From DVEG01 sp964405435 (GTDB lineage: Bacteria > Cyanobacteriota > Cyanobacteriia > Cyanobacteriales > Oscillatoriaceae): a stretch of DNA of 64,000 bases. Of this stretch, positions 8,842-17,438 are shown piece after piece (within the stretch, counting starts at the first letter, position 1; the number at the start of each line of letters is the position of its first letter). A program made the position numbers and the translations under genes. The stretch is taken from assembly GCA_964405435.1 (NCBI GenBank), contig CAYOOD010000015.1, forward strand, positions 40,275 through 104,274. The letters run 5' to 3'. The notes under the pieces are model-generated. The model worked only from the letters and a program-made list of their open reading frames with translations, was not told the origin of the DNA and did not search any database.

Positions 8842-9862
8842 AATTTAACTTCTCCAGTTTCCTATCGATTATCTTCCGCTTTTTCAGTGTGACGTGGGAA
8901 ACTTTTCCCACTGGCTCTGCCTAAAAATCTGACACAGTTTTTAGGTTGATATGGGACTCAATTTCGCGCCCTTTCAATTTTGTCAATAGCCGATCGCTAT
9001 TGACAGAACTCTGACTTTATAATTGATGCGCTTCTGAGGATCGCATCAATTATATCTACCTGTGACTGTCACAGGTTCCATTCGATTTGAGCAATAGCAT
9101 CATATCCTATTTTTCTGAAGATTAGAGCAAATTTTGACAAGCGTTCGACATCGAAAAGCACAAAATTTTGTTACGAGCTTTTCTTAAGAAAAGCTAATTA
9201 AATTTTGTTTACATACGACAAAAGTAAAGGTTACTAAAGTTTTAGGCAATAAGTCTCTACTTATGTAATGGGTAAGAGGTAATTGATAATCGGGCAAATT
9301 GAGGAGATATTCCCGGTCATTCTCGGCATGAAGAGACGGAAATTACCATCAGGGCGTTCCCCACGGTCAGTTTTTCTGGTTGTTAGTAGCGAATCGGGTG
9401 CTGTTGGGTTTAAGTGCCCTGAGAGGAGATTTGTTATCGGGAAATTCTGGAGCTGCGGTGGGTGCGTAGAGAAAGCCACCCGATCGCGGCGAATTGCCTG
9501 CGCAAGAGAGCGCGATCGCCTGCCTTTCTTGCAAATATAGCGTTGTGAAGCGTGAAACGTCAGAAACCCGGTTCCGCAGAAGTTACCGGGTTTCTCACTC
9601 AGTACAGCCGTTTACCAATCAAATAGAAACGCTATAGATGAGAATATTCAATCAACAATTTATCAAAATTCTATTGGTTTTCGTTGGGTTTTATGCAGCA
9701 GTCAAAGGGAAATTCTATCAGACAAAAGGTTTTTAAAATTTGAATTCATATCGGCTGAGAGCATTCTCGGTAATGAAGGTGACGCCCCGGCATCCCCAGC
9801 TCCTTTCCTCACTTGGAACAAAGCAAGAGACGGAGGTCGCCCACTGTAGGACAATGGACAGA
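8842..9862. other. 1-kb intergenic region with three palindromes and a MITE
   Basis: Contains a 13-bp perfect stem (9018-9030/9042-9054), a 19-nt palindrome acctgtgactgtcacaggt (9058-9076), a 20-nt perfect palindrome (9176-9195, agcttttcttaagaaaagct) and a MITE-like element (9536-9636). It carries the upstream region of the pentapeptide gene and the region beyond the nblA 3' end. No gene is convincing. Confidence 0.6.
9536..9636. repeat. MITE-like palindromic element, 101 bp
   Basis: Terminal inverted repeats tatagcgtt (9536-9544) and aacgctata (9628-9636) are perfect. The inner hairpin agaaacccgg (9562-9571)/ccgggtttct (9586-9595) is shared with the other family members. Confidence 0.75.
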
Positions 9863-10057
9863 CTATTCAAATTGCGGCCCTGCCTCAAGTCCCCACTGAT
9901 GCTTTAACAGGTGCTGGTAGGTTGCTTCGCGTACCATCATCTGCTCGTAGAGTTTCACTAAAAAGTCCTGCGCCTGCTCGAGGCTCATGTTTTCGACTTG
10001 AGTTTGAAAGGCGCGGATGCTGAATTGTTGTTCTAAAGACAGTTCGATAGGGTTCAT
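9863..10057 (-). CDS. nblA: phycobilisome degradation protein NblA
   Basis: 64 residues, the usual length. NblA is a small helical adaptor that binds phycobiliproteins and the ClpC chaperone and triggers phycobilisome breakdown during nitrogen or sulfur starvation (family knowledge). The conserved features are visible: LSLEQQFSIRAFQTQV near the N-terminus, DFLVKLYEQMMVREATYQ in the middle and LLKHQWGL near the C-terminus. It stands alone with a 615-base upstream region, in keeping with a nutrient-controlled promoter, but I cannot point to a certain NtcA site by eye. Confidence 0.96.
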   Translation of the reverse strand: MNPIELSLEQQFSIRAFQTQVENMSLEQAQDFLVKLYEQMMVREATYQHLLKHQWGLEAGPQFE

Positions 10058-10672
10058 AACGCAACGACCTCCAATCTTAGAGAGTTTAGGATGGTGCGAG
10101 AGTCACAAGCTGGTTGAGCCCAGAATTACAACTCCCTTTCAGCGATCGCCTTTGGGTTTCAGGATTCCGCGAACCCCTCCTCCTCGGGCTATATGTTACG
10201 AAGTATAACAAAGGATTGACAAAAAGCACATCCTTCTTTGTGAAGAAGTTAGGGGTATAGATGCCCGCCGCACCCGCAAGGTTCCCTAGCTCCTACACCA
10301 GTTGTAGCAACCTGTCAATAGGAAAACTGCTCGTATTGAACGAAATCGTTGTATCAATTGCATCATGAGGTTTTCCGAGTTGCAACGCGCTTGAGCGATG
10401 GCAGCCCTGGGGGGAGGGGGCGATCGGGCAATTAAAAGAGTATTGCTAACGCCAAGCATTAGCGAGAAAATTTGTCTTTAAAAAAATTCAGGGCTTGATT
10501 AATTTTTAACTTGCAAAGAAAAGCTGCCAAAAAACGCTACAACCCGGTCATGTAAGGGCTATAGCGTTCCTTTATGGGAAAAATTTAAAAATTAAAATAA
10601 AAGATCGCATTGCGGGCGGCGGCAGGGGAGAGAAGCAGATTGTCGGCAGCTTGTCGCCCCTCGGCTGGGGGG
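10058..10672. other. upstream region of nblA
   Basis: 615 bases between the PP2C stop and nblA. It contains a half-element of the MITE family (about 10545-10570, with ctatagcgtt) and no convincing open frame. It presumably holds the nblA promoter. Confidence 0.5.
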
Positions 10673-11446
10673 TCACTCGTCTGCCCGTTCGCGCCCTTCT
10701 ATGGCCACAATCACCACCGTAATGTTGTCGCGTCCCCCTTTATCCTTGGCGGCATTCACCAGAACTTTCGCGGCTTGTTCGCAGGCGCGGATGCCTTTGA
10801 GGTGGTTGGCGATCGCGCCGTCAGGGAGTTCTTCCGTCAAGCCGTCGCTGCACAGCAGCAGGCGATCCCCTGGCTGTACCTCAAGGGGTTGAACGTCTAC
10901 CTCGTCCATATCCTGACGCCCCAGACATTGAGAGAGAACGTGCCGCCAGGGGTGGTTGCGGGCTTGTTCGGCATTGATGTGACCGGATTTCATCGCCCGC
11001 GCCACCCAAGTATGATCTTCTGTAATTTGCTCCAACTTAGAGCCCCGCAGTCGGTAGAGGCGAGAGTCGCCGATGTGAGCCACCCAGATGCCTGCGGGCT
11101 TTGATCCTTCCGGGTTTGGCTCTTCGTCTCGAAACAGAACCACGACTGCAGTAGTGCCCATATCCGATCGCTCGGGATGCTCTCGCTGATCCTGAACGAT
11201 CGCCTGATTAGCCTTTAAAAATGCCGCCTCCAACAGATCCACCGAGGAATGCTGAGAATCCCACTGCTCTGTCAGATAACGCTGCATCACCTCAGTAGCG
11301 ATTTGGCTGGCTTCCTGACCGCCCGCGTGTCCTCCCATACCATCCGCCACGATGAAAAATCGCCCGTTTGGCTCTATATAGTAGGCATCTTGATTGACAG
11401 AGCGAACGATTCCCCGATCGGTAAGACCTGCAAAGTAGCGTTTCAT
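10673..11446 (-). CDS. PP2C-type Ser/Thr protein phosphatase
   Basis: 257 residues, a stand-alone PPM/PP2C catalytic domain. Metal-binding and catalytic motifs are present in order: RSVNQDAYY near residue 15-23, VADGMGGHAGG at about 34-44, HIGDSRLYRLR near 122-132, CSDGLTEELPDG near 200 and GRDNITVVIV near the C-terminus. It dephosphorylates phospho-Ser/Thr in the cytoplasm. It is followed upstream on the same strand by the AarF-type kinase (46-base gap), and a Ser/Thr kinase gene lies 2.5 kb further, so kinase and phosphatase may be transcribed together. The target is unknown. The start lacks a clear Shine-Dalgarno sequence. Confidence 0.94.
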   Translation of the reverse strand: MKRYFAGLTDRGIVRSVNQDAYYIEPNGRFFIVADGMGGHAGGQEASQIATEVMQRYLTEQWDSQHSSVDLLEAAFLKANQAIVQDQREHPERSDMGTTAVVVLFRDEEPNPEGSKPAGIWVAHIGDSRLYRLRGSKLEQITEDHTWVARAMKSGHINAEQARNHPWRHVLSQCLGRQDMDEVDVQPLEVQPGDRLLLCSDGLTEELPDGAIANHLKGIRACEQAAKVLVNAAKDKGGRDNITVVIVAIEGRERADE

Positions 11447-11492
11447 AAGAGGAGTGCTTCAGAAGAGAGTTGAGTTGCAACTGTATGAGAAC

Positions 11493-13388
11493 TCAGGAGC
11501 GGTCGAATCGGTCAAGCCGGACGATCAGCCGGATCAGTGTCACGGCGATCGCGCCCGCCACTAATGCCACTATCAGCGCCAAACCTAATTGACCGTTCAC
11601 AAATAAGATCGTAGCGGACAGGGTGAAAGCACTGATGAGTAAAGCATAGTTGCTGCCCATCTGAATACTGCTCATGCGCCGGAGAACCCGATCCGTTTCC
11701 GTGGAGCGAACGCGGATGCGGATGTCTCCGCGCTCCAATTTTTCGATCGCGTCCTCGATGCGGCGCGGCAGACCGAACGCCGTGGTGCCGACTTGGGCGG
11801 CTTGGCGGCCCAGCTCGTCGATAAAGCTATTCCTCTCAAAGGAATTGCCATTCGTCATAATCTGCATTGCAAAAGGCTTTGCAACCTCCATAAAGTTAAA
11901 ATCGGGATCGAGCCCTTTCCCGACCCCCTCCAAAGTAGAAAACGCCCGCATGACAAAAGTAAAGGTAGCGGGAAACCGAAAGGGCTGGTCGTAGGCAATC
12001 TCGTACAAGTCATCTGCGATCGCCGTAACCGACTGGTTTTCAAACGGCTGATCCATAATATTATCCAAGATGTACTGGATCGACCGCCGCACTGGCCCCA
12101 AATCCTCTGCAGGCGCGAGGGCTCCGAGTTCGATCAGAGAATCCACCACGCGATCGGCGCTTTTTTGAGCAATCCCAAAAAACAACTGCATGAGTTTTTC
12201 GCGGACGTCATTGCGGACGCGCCCCATCATGCCGAAGTCGTAAAAGATCAGCGCTCCGTCGGGGCTGACTGCAATATTGCCCGGGTGGGGATCGGCGTGG
12301 AAAAAGCCATTTTCCAGCAACTGGTGCAGGTAAGCCTGCGCGCCCAGATGTGCCAGCACCTTGCGATCGAGACCGGCAGCCTCCAAGGCTTCGTAGTGGC
12401 TGATTTTAATCCCCGGGATGTATTCGAGAGTCAGAACCCTAGGAGAGGCATAGCGCCAGTAGACGCGGGGGACGCGCACCCAATCGACATTGCGGAAGTT
12501 GCGGCGAAACGTATCGGCGTTGCGCCCTTCGTTGAGATAGTCGATTTCCTCGTGGAGAATCTTGCAGCACTCGTCGTAGATTCCCATCCAATCGCGGCCA
12601 CGGCCCCATTCTGGATGATTTTGAAAGTAGCGGGCAATTCCCTTAGCGATGCCCAAATCGATTTCAAACAGCCGCCGCAATCCCGCGCGCTGCACCTTCA
12701 CCACCACCTCTTCGCCGGAGTGGAGCTGAGCTTTGTGAACCTGCCCCAAACTGGCGGCTGCCAGGGGAACGGGATCGAAACTGCGGAACAGGGTAGAAAT
12801 TTCTTTGCCCAGGTCTTGTTTGACAATTTGTTCTACCTGCTCGTAACTGAAGGCAGGCACTTTATCTTGCAGTTTCGAGAGTTCCTCGACGTATTCGGTG
12901 GGGATGATGTCGGCGCGGGTGGAAAATAGCTGGCCCACTTTGATAAAAGTCGGCCCCAGTTCCAGCAGGCTTTCGCGAATCCAGATCGCTTGCTGCCGGC
13001 GTCTGGCGAGCCGCTTGGCTTCAGTCATGCCGCCGATATAGGTCCAAGGTTTGCCGTCGCGCCACAGCCAAGCCATCAAGATTAAAACGAACGACCAAAT
13101 TTCGACAAAGCGCTGCCGGCGGGAATAGTTTTCGCGACTCCAGCGGTAAGCTTTGTCTTTTCTGGTTTTTTTGAAAATCCGATTCCAGCCCTTCCCGCCG
13201 CGATCGGGGGCGACGGGCTTTTCGCGGCCAGCCGGTTTGAGTTGGTGCGATTCCCTTCGGGATAGCTTCGCTTCACGCGCGGTTTCGAGCAATTCTATCC
13301 CATCGGAAATCGCACCGCTGGCGGAGACATTTTCAGAGCCTTCGGTGTAGTGCTCGCGGGTGGCAGAGTCATCAGGGAAAGCAGACAC
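11493..13388 (-). CDS. AarF/ABC1/UbiB family atypical kinase
   Basis: 631 residues. An extended N-terminal region (about 100 residues, charged) precedes the ABC1K core. It shows the KxGQ motif in FIKVGQLFSTR, the Ala-rich loop AAASLGQVH instead of a Gly-rich loop, VVVKVQ with the ATP Lys, HADPHPGNIAV as catalytic loop and YDFGMMGRV as metal-binding motif. Two hydrophobic helices close to the C-terminus (YALLISAFTLSATILFV and LALIVALVAGAIAVTLI) anchor it in the membrane. In cyanobacteria and plastids, members affect plastoquinone, tocopherol and other prenyl-lipid metabolism. The exact substrate cannot be read from the sequence. It lies between the small protein at 13.5 kb and the PP2C gene on one strand. 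Confidence 0.93.
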   Translation of the reverse strand: MSAFPDDSATREHYTEGSENVSASGAISDGIELLETAREAKLSRRESHQLKPAGREKPVAPDRGGKGWNRIFKKTRKDKAYRWSRENYSRRQRFVEIWSFVLILMAWLWRDGKPWTYIGGMTEAKRLARRRQQAIWIRESLLELGPTFIKVGQLFSTRADIIPTEYVEELSKLQDKVPAFSYEQVEQIVKQDLGKEISTLFRSFDPVPLAAASLGQVHKAQLHSGEEVVVKVQRAGLRRLFEIDLGIAKGIARYFQNHPEWGRGRDWMGIYDECCKILHEEIDYLNEGRNADTFRRNFRNVDWVRVPRVYWRYASPRVLTLEYIPGIKISHYEALEAAGLDRKVLAHLGAQAYLHQLLENGFFHADPHPGNIAVSPDGALIFYDFGMMGRVRNDVREKLMQLFFGIAQKSADRVVDSLIELGALAPAEDLGPVRRSIQYILDNIMDQPFENQSVTAIADDLYEIAYDQPFRFPATFTFVMRAFSTLEGVGKGLDPDFNFMEVAKPFAMQIMTNGNSFERNSFIDELGRQAAQVGTTAFGLPRRIEDAIEKLERGDIRIRVRSTETDRVLRRMSSIQMGSNYALLISAFTLSATILFVNGQLGLALIVALVAGAIAVTLIRLIVRLDRFDRS

Positions 13389-13527
13389 TCGGGTTCCTAA
13401 CTTATTTTCTCAACTGATTGACGCGATTGGAAAATTTAGTGAGCCTTGAAAGTGAGAATTAAAAGTGAATTGAACTTTTCTCTTTTTCCTTTTCACTTTC
13501 TCCCGATCGGGACGGGCTCGAACAGGT

Positions 13528-13857
13528 TCAGAGCGAACGACTGCGATAGCGCTGCAACTGGACGCGCAGTTGAGCAATTTCGGCGCGCAAGTCGTCTATC
13601 GTCGCTTGCAAGTCGCCGACAGGCACGTCCGATCGCCCTGCTGTTGGGGCTGCCGTCCGGTTGGCAGTGGCAATTTCTTCTTCTCGGCTGGCTCGCTCCA
13701 TGACTTGCTCGGTGAAAGTCCGAAACCGCTCCCGCTGCTCGGCATCAAATTTGCCGAGTTCGCTGAGGGCGTTGGTTAGGGCTTTCTCTAGCTGTTCGTT
13801 GAGCGCTTCAGCTAGGGCTCTGCCCACAAAAAAAGCATGGACTAAAGGATTACTCAT
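13528..13857 (-). CDS. small cyanobacterial/plastid-type helical protein
   Basis: 109 residues, mostly helical. The N-terminal segment (VHAFFVGRALAEALNEQLEK) and the middle are followed by a Thr/Ala-rich hinge and a C-terminal coiled coil (LQATIDDLRAEIAQLRVQLQ). This pattern resembles the conserved cyanobacterial/chloroplast family usually listed as DUF6825; I am moderately sure of that. The function is unknown. It sits in a minus-strand run between the Ser/Thr kinase and the AarF kinase. Confidence 0.75.
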   Translation of the reverse strand: MSNPLVHAFFVGRALAEALNEQLEKALTNALSELGKFDAEQRERFRTFTEQVMERASREEEIATANRTAAPTAGRSDVPVGDLQATIDDLRAEIAQLRVQLQRYRSRSL

Positions 13858-13902
13858 AAACTCAGATTTGTGCCTGTCCGTAACAAATTATAACAGCCTA
13901 TC

Positions 13903-16056
13903 TTATCTGATGCCCGATCCGGGAACAAAACTAGACTCTGGAAGTGAAACCCAGTCGTCGGGTTTGGGATCTGGCGGGGAATTATACGGGGCGGATTCCG
14001 AGGGAGTCTCTGGCGTCTGTGCTGCCCCTAACTCTGGCTGCGGCAGGGTTTCCGATTCGGGGGCGGCATCACCCGCATCAGTTTGGGAAGAATCGGGCGC
14101 TGCGGGTTCGCTTTGCGGCTCGATCGCGCTGTCGGTCGAGGCGGGTGGCTCTGGTTGAGCGTTGAGATTGCTCTCGACGGGCAGGTTCTGTGCTTCTGGC
14201 AGGGGATGGGAAAGCCATTCCGGCAATTGCAGTGATGGGGAGTCGGAGTCGGTTTCGCTGACATTGGAAAATCCCTGGAAGGGAACTGTCCCGGGCCAGT
14301 TTTTGCTGGGGGGAAATGACTGTTCTGCGTGAAACAAGGAGGAGCCGGATTTGCCCGCAATGACAAAGCGAACGGCAAAGCCGAAACCGGCACCGATGAA
14401 AGCGCCGAATGCGGCAGTGAGCAGGAAGGCTCGCGTCAGCCATTGTCTCGTCGGCACCCACTGCAGGAAATGGGCGATCGCTCGCTCTTTTGCGATCTTT
14501 TCTGGCTCGGTTGGTTGCTCTGGCGGCTCCTCCTGCTCCACCTTGCTGTCTTCTGCGGCGGGCAGGGAGGGATTTTCTGGAGCGCTTGCGGCTGCCAACT
14601 GCTGCGCGGGCGGTGCTTTTTGCAGCGGCGTTTTGCTACTCTCCAGGGGGGGTTGGGCTTTGAGAAGCTCGATGTTAAAGGGCTGTACGGGTTGGGAGTT
14701 CTGGCGATCGCGCCCTTGCCGCTCTGGTGGCGTTTCCGTGGGGCTGGATTCAAGCGCTTGAGGTTGCGCCGTTTTCCGCTCTCGGGCTTTTTTGGGCAGT
14801 GGAGTTTTGGCACTGAGCAGGGGGAGTGGCGCTAGCTCTCCCGATTGGGGGTTGGCTGCAGAAAGTCCTCGTGCTTCCACCTGTCGCGTTTCGGCGGCAG
14901 GTGCGGGTTTTTCCGCGATCGCCTCTTCTTTAAATTGACTGGCTGGCTGTGCTGAAGCAACCGCCCGGACTTGACGACTTGCAGGCTTTTTTTTCTTTGA
15001 CTGTTGCGTTTTTTTCGCCAAAGCCGGTTTGCTGGCTGCTGGCTGTTCAGTTCTGACTCGCTGCGATGGTTGGGCAAGTCCGGTTTCTGCCCCTGTAGCT
15101 GGGGCAGCCTCCTGCGATCGCGCGGCAGGGGCGGGTTGTTCGATCGCCTTTGCCGCATCCGCATGGGATGTTTCCGCCTGCGGGGATTTTTCCTGACTTG
15201 CAGGTTTTAAACGGCTGTCTGGCTCTTGTTTTTTGACGGCTTGTTTGTCGCTGAGCATCACAGACAGCCACGCTCTGACGCTTTGGGGACGCCGCTGCGC
15301 TTCCACCTGCAACCCTTCGCAAATGGCGCGGGCAACGCCGGGGCTGAGTTTGGGTTGGATTTTTCGCCACTCTGCCAGGGGGAGGCGATCGCGCAGGGGT
15401 GCGGCTACGGGGGGAATGCCCGTGAGAAGGTAGTAGAAGGTAGCGGCGAGGGAATATATATCGGTGGCTGGGGTTCGCGGTGCTTCGGCGATGTACTGTT
15501 CGACGGCTGCAAAACCCGCTGAGAGCAAGCTGGCATAGGTTTGCGCGATTCCGGGCGTCAATTCCCAGGCGATTCCCATATCGGTGAGGACGATGGAATC
15601 GCTTTCTTTTCGGCGGATGATGTTTTGGGGTTTGATGTCTCGGTGCAGGATGCCCGCCTGGTGGAGCGCGTGCAGAGCGGCGCTCACTTGGCGGATGTAT
15701 TTGACTGCTTTAGTTTCTGGCAGCGCTTCCCCGGACTGCACGATCTCGGCTAGGGTTTGGCCGGGGACGTATTCCATGACGATATAATAGATGCCGTCAT
15801 CGTGGAAACAGTCGAACACTCGGACGATGTGAGGGTGCTGGCACTGTCGCAGGACGAGGGCGCTGGCGATGAATTGTTTTTGAAATTTTTCAAAATCTGG
15901 ATGATGGCGCAGGGTCTGGTTGAGGGTTTTGATGGCCACTGATAGGCTCAATTCGGTATCGGTGGCGCGATAGGTGATGCCAAAGGCTCCCTCGCCCAAT
16001 ATCTCTTCTATGACGTATTGACCTTCGCGCAGGACTGTGCCAGCTTTCAAATCCAT
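13903..16056 (-). CDS. membrane Ser/Thr protein kinase (Hanks type)
   Basis: 717 residues from the ATG at 16056, preceded at about 10 bases by ggggag; a GTG three codons upstream is possible. The kinase domain occupies about residues 10-265, with Gly-rich loop GEGAFG, VAIKTL (ATP Lys), HRDIKPQN (catalytic Asp) and TDMGIAW where most kinases have DFG. A long linker of about 270 residues, rich in Pro, Gln, Lys and Ala, follows. One membrane segment (about 545-570, FLLTAAFGAFIGAGFGFAV) precedes an extracytoplasmic Ser/Pro/Glu-rich tail without a clear fold. The layout is that of a receptor-like kinase. The conserved catalytic Asp and Lys suggest it is active despite DMG. PP2C and FHA genes in the window are plausible partners, which is inference. 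Confidence 0.93.
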   Translation of the reverse strand: MDLKAGTVLREGQYVIEEILGEGAFGITYRATDTELSLSVAIKTLNQTLRHHPDFEKFQKQFIASALVLRQCQHPHIVRVFDCFHDDGIYYIVMEYVPGQTLAEIVQSGEALPETKAVKYIRQVSAALHALHQAGILHRDIKPQNIIRRKESDSIVLTDMGIAWELTPGIAQTYASLLSAGFAAVEQYIAEAPRTPATDIYSLAATFYYLLTGIPPVAAPLRDRLPLAEWRKIQPKLSPGVARAICEGLQVEAQRRPQSVRAWLSVMLSDKQAVKKQEPDSRLKPASQEKSPQAETSHADAAKAIEQPAPAARSQEAAPATGAETGLAQPSQRVRTEQPAASKPALAKKTQQSKKKKPASRQVRAVASAQPASQFKEEAIAEKPAPAAETRQVEARGLSAANPQSGELAPLPLLSAKTPLPKKARERKTAQPQALESSPTETPPERQGRDRQNSQPVQPFNIELLKAQPPLESSKTPLQKAPPAQQLAAASAPENPSLPAAEDSKVEQEEPPEQPTEPEKIAKERAIAHFLQWVPTRQWLTRAFLLTAAFGAFIGAGFGFAVRFVIAGKSGSSLFHAEQSFPPSKNWPGTVPFQGFSNVSETDSDSPSLQLPEWLSHPLPEAQNLPVESNLNAQPEPPASTDSAIEPQSEPAAPDSSQTDAGDAAPESETLPQPELGAAQTPETPSESAPYNSPPDPKPDDWVSLPESSFVPGSGIR

Positions 16057-16065
16057 AGGTATCAC

Positions 16066-16679
16066 TCCCCACTGCTCGTACCTATGTTAACCGTTCGCTA
16101 CTATATCGCAGGATTGGGTTTTTCGGGAAACGCGGCGAGTGGCTCGGCAAGGCGATCGCGCTTGTATGGCCTTGGCCTCACTTATCTGCCTCCGTGGCGA
16201 TCGCTTCTCGAAAAGCGCGACCGTTTAAAGCATTTTAGAGAGATGGGTTTTTGTAAAGGTTTGAGATTTTTTTGCCTATCACTTATGTTATCCCTTCGCT
16301 GGTCGCAATCCACCTGCTGCCAACCCAGATCTAAAAATGGTCAGCTCGGCGGGGATAAGAGGGCGGGCAGAAAATCTTTTCAAGTGAGTTAGAAAGATAT
16401 TCCTGGGGATAGATGTGCGTGTTCAACTTCTCCCAACGCGCCTCACCGAGTGCGGGGCTGCGGTACGGGAAGGACATGTATCTAGTTTTACCTCAAAGAA
16501 CGACAAAGTGAGACTATCTCTGAGAGCTTATATTTTGATGCAGAGATAGAAAATCTAGCGAATTTATATCTTTGGGGCAATTTCTAGAGGGGCAATCACG
16601 GGGAGATTGCCCCTCTAGCGGGGATGGGAAGCAAGCGAAACTTATCTGTCATCTATCGAAAGTGCGATCGCCCGAAATA
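16066..16679. other. intergenic region with 14-bp perfect hairpin
   Basis: 614 bases. The only clear structure is ctagaggggcaatc (16584-16597) paired perfectly with 16605-16618 around a 7-nt loop, 60 bases after the end of the secreted pentapeptide gene. It may stabilise or end that transcript. No gene is convincing. Confidence 0.6.
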
Positions 16680-17141
16680 TTACTCGGCTATTTTGAGATT
16701 CTTGCGGACTATTTCAGCCTGGTTTATCTCTGCATTGAGCAAATTGGCATTGGCTAGATTGACATTCGTCAAATCGGCACCGAGGAGCTTGGCAAAAACG
16801 AGATTCGCATAGCTGAAGTTAGCATCCTTCAGGTTGGCGTTCTCAAAAAAGGCGCTATTGAGAAAAGCATGGCTGAGATTGGCACCTTCCAGATTCGCCC
16901 CGGTGAGATTGGCACCTTCTAGATTGGCATGTTCTAGATTTGCGCCGGCGAGATTGGCATTGTTCAGCTCGGCTCCAATCAGGTGAGCCCCTTTTAAGTT
17001 GGCACCGCCCAGATCGCACTCAGAACACATATTGGTTTCTAGCAATTGTCTGACGTGGGCGGGATTGAATGCTCGCGCTGGTGCTGCGACGAAGAGGGCA
17101 ACTAAGAGTGCCGTGGCATTGAAAATCGCTGTAGATTTCAT
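16680..17141 (-). CDS. secreted pentapeptide-repeat protein
   Basis: 153 residues from the ATG at 17141. Residues 1-24 form a clear signal peptide ending ARA. A short region with a CSEC pair is followed by about 20 A(N/D)LxX pentapeptides (GANLKGAHLIGAELNNANL and onward) that should form a right-handed beta-helix. A longer reading from 17219 would put 26 extra residues before the signal peptide and is unlikely. Similar exported pentapeptide proteins are frequent in cyanobacteria and are placed in the lumen or periplasm. No function is known for this one. Confidence 0.85.
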   Translation of the reverse strand: MKSTAIFNATALLVALFVAAPARAFNPAHVRQLLETNMCSECDLGGANLKGAHLIGAELNNANLAGANLEHANLEGANLTGANLEGANLSHAFLNSAFFENANLKDANFSYANLVFAKLLGADLTNVNLANANLLNAEINQAEIVRKNLKIAE

Positions 17142-17438
17142 TTGCCGCACCTCTAATAACTGTATATCTTCACTGTGAAGCAAATCTCGCGTTTGCCTGT
17201 TGATGTAAATCTCAGGCAACCCGTGATAAGCGTCACCTATCTTAGTGATAGCGCAAATTGATAATCGATGTGAGGCGAGTGGGCGATTTGCGGCGGCGAT
17301 CGCACAATTTGTAATATTGATTTACAAAACTTTGAAAAAAAGTTTGTAGTGAGGGCTTGAGTCTGGGGAAAGGGGCGATCGAGCGCTCACTACGAACGAG
17401 AAAAAGTTTGTCCGGGGAAAGGGGCGCTAAAGCGCCCA

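Noticed and set aside
9283..9540. 85-codon plus-strand frame in the 9-kb intergenic region
   Set aside because: Basic, irregular composition, ends at the MITE border, no homology recognised.
11793..12929. A 378-codon open frame opposite the AarF kinase gene
   Set aside because: The minus-strand frame has all kinase motifs; the plus frame has no recognisable feature.
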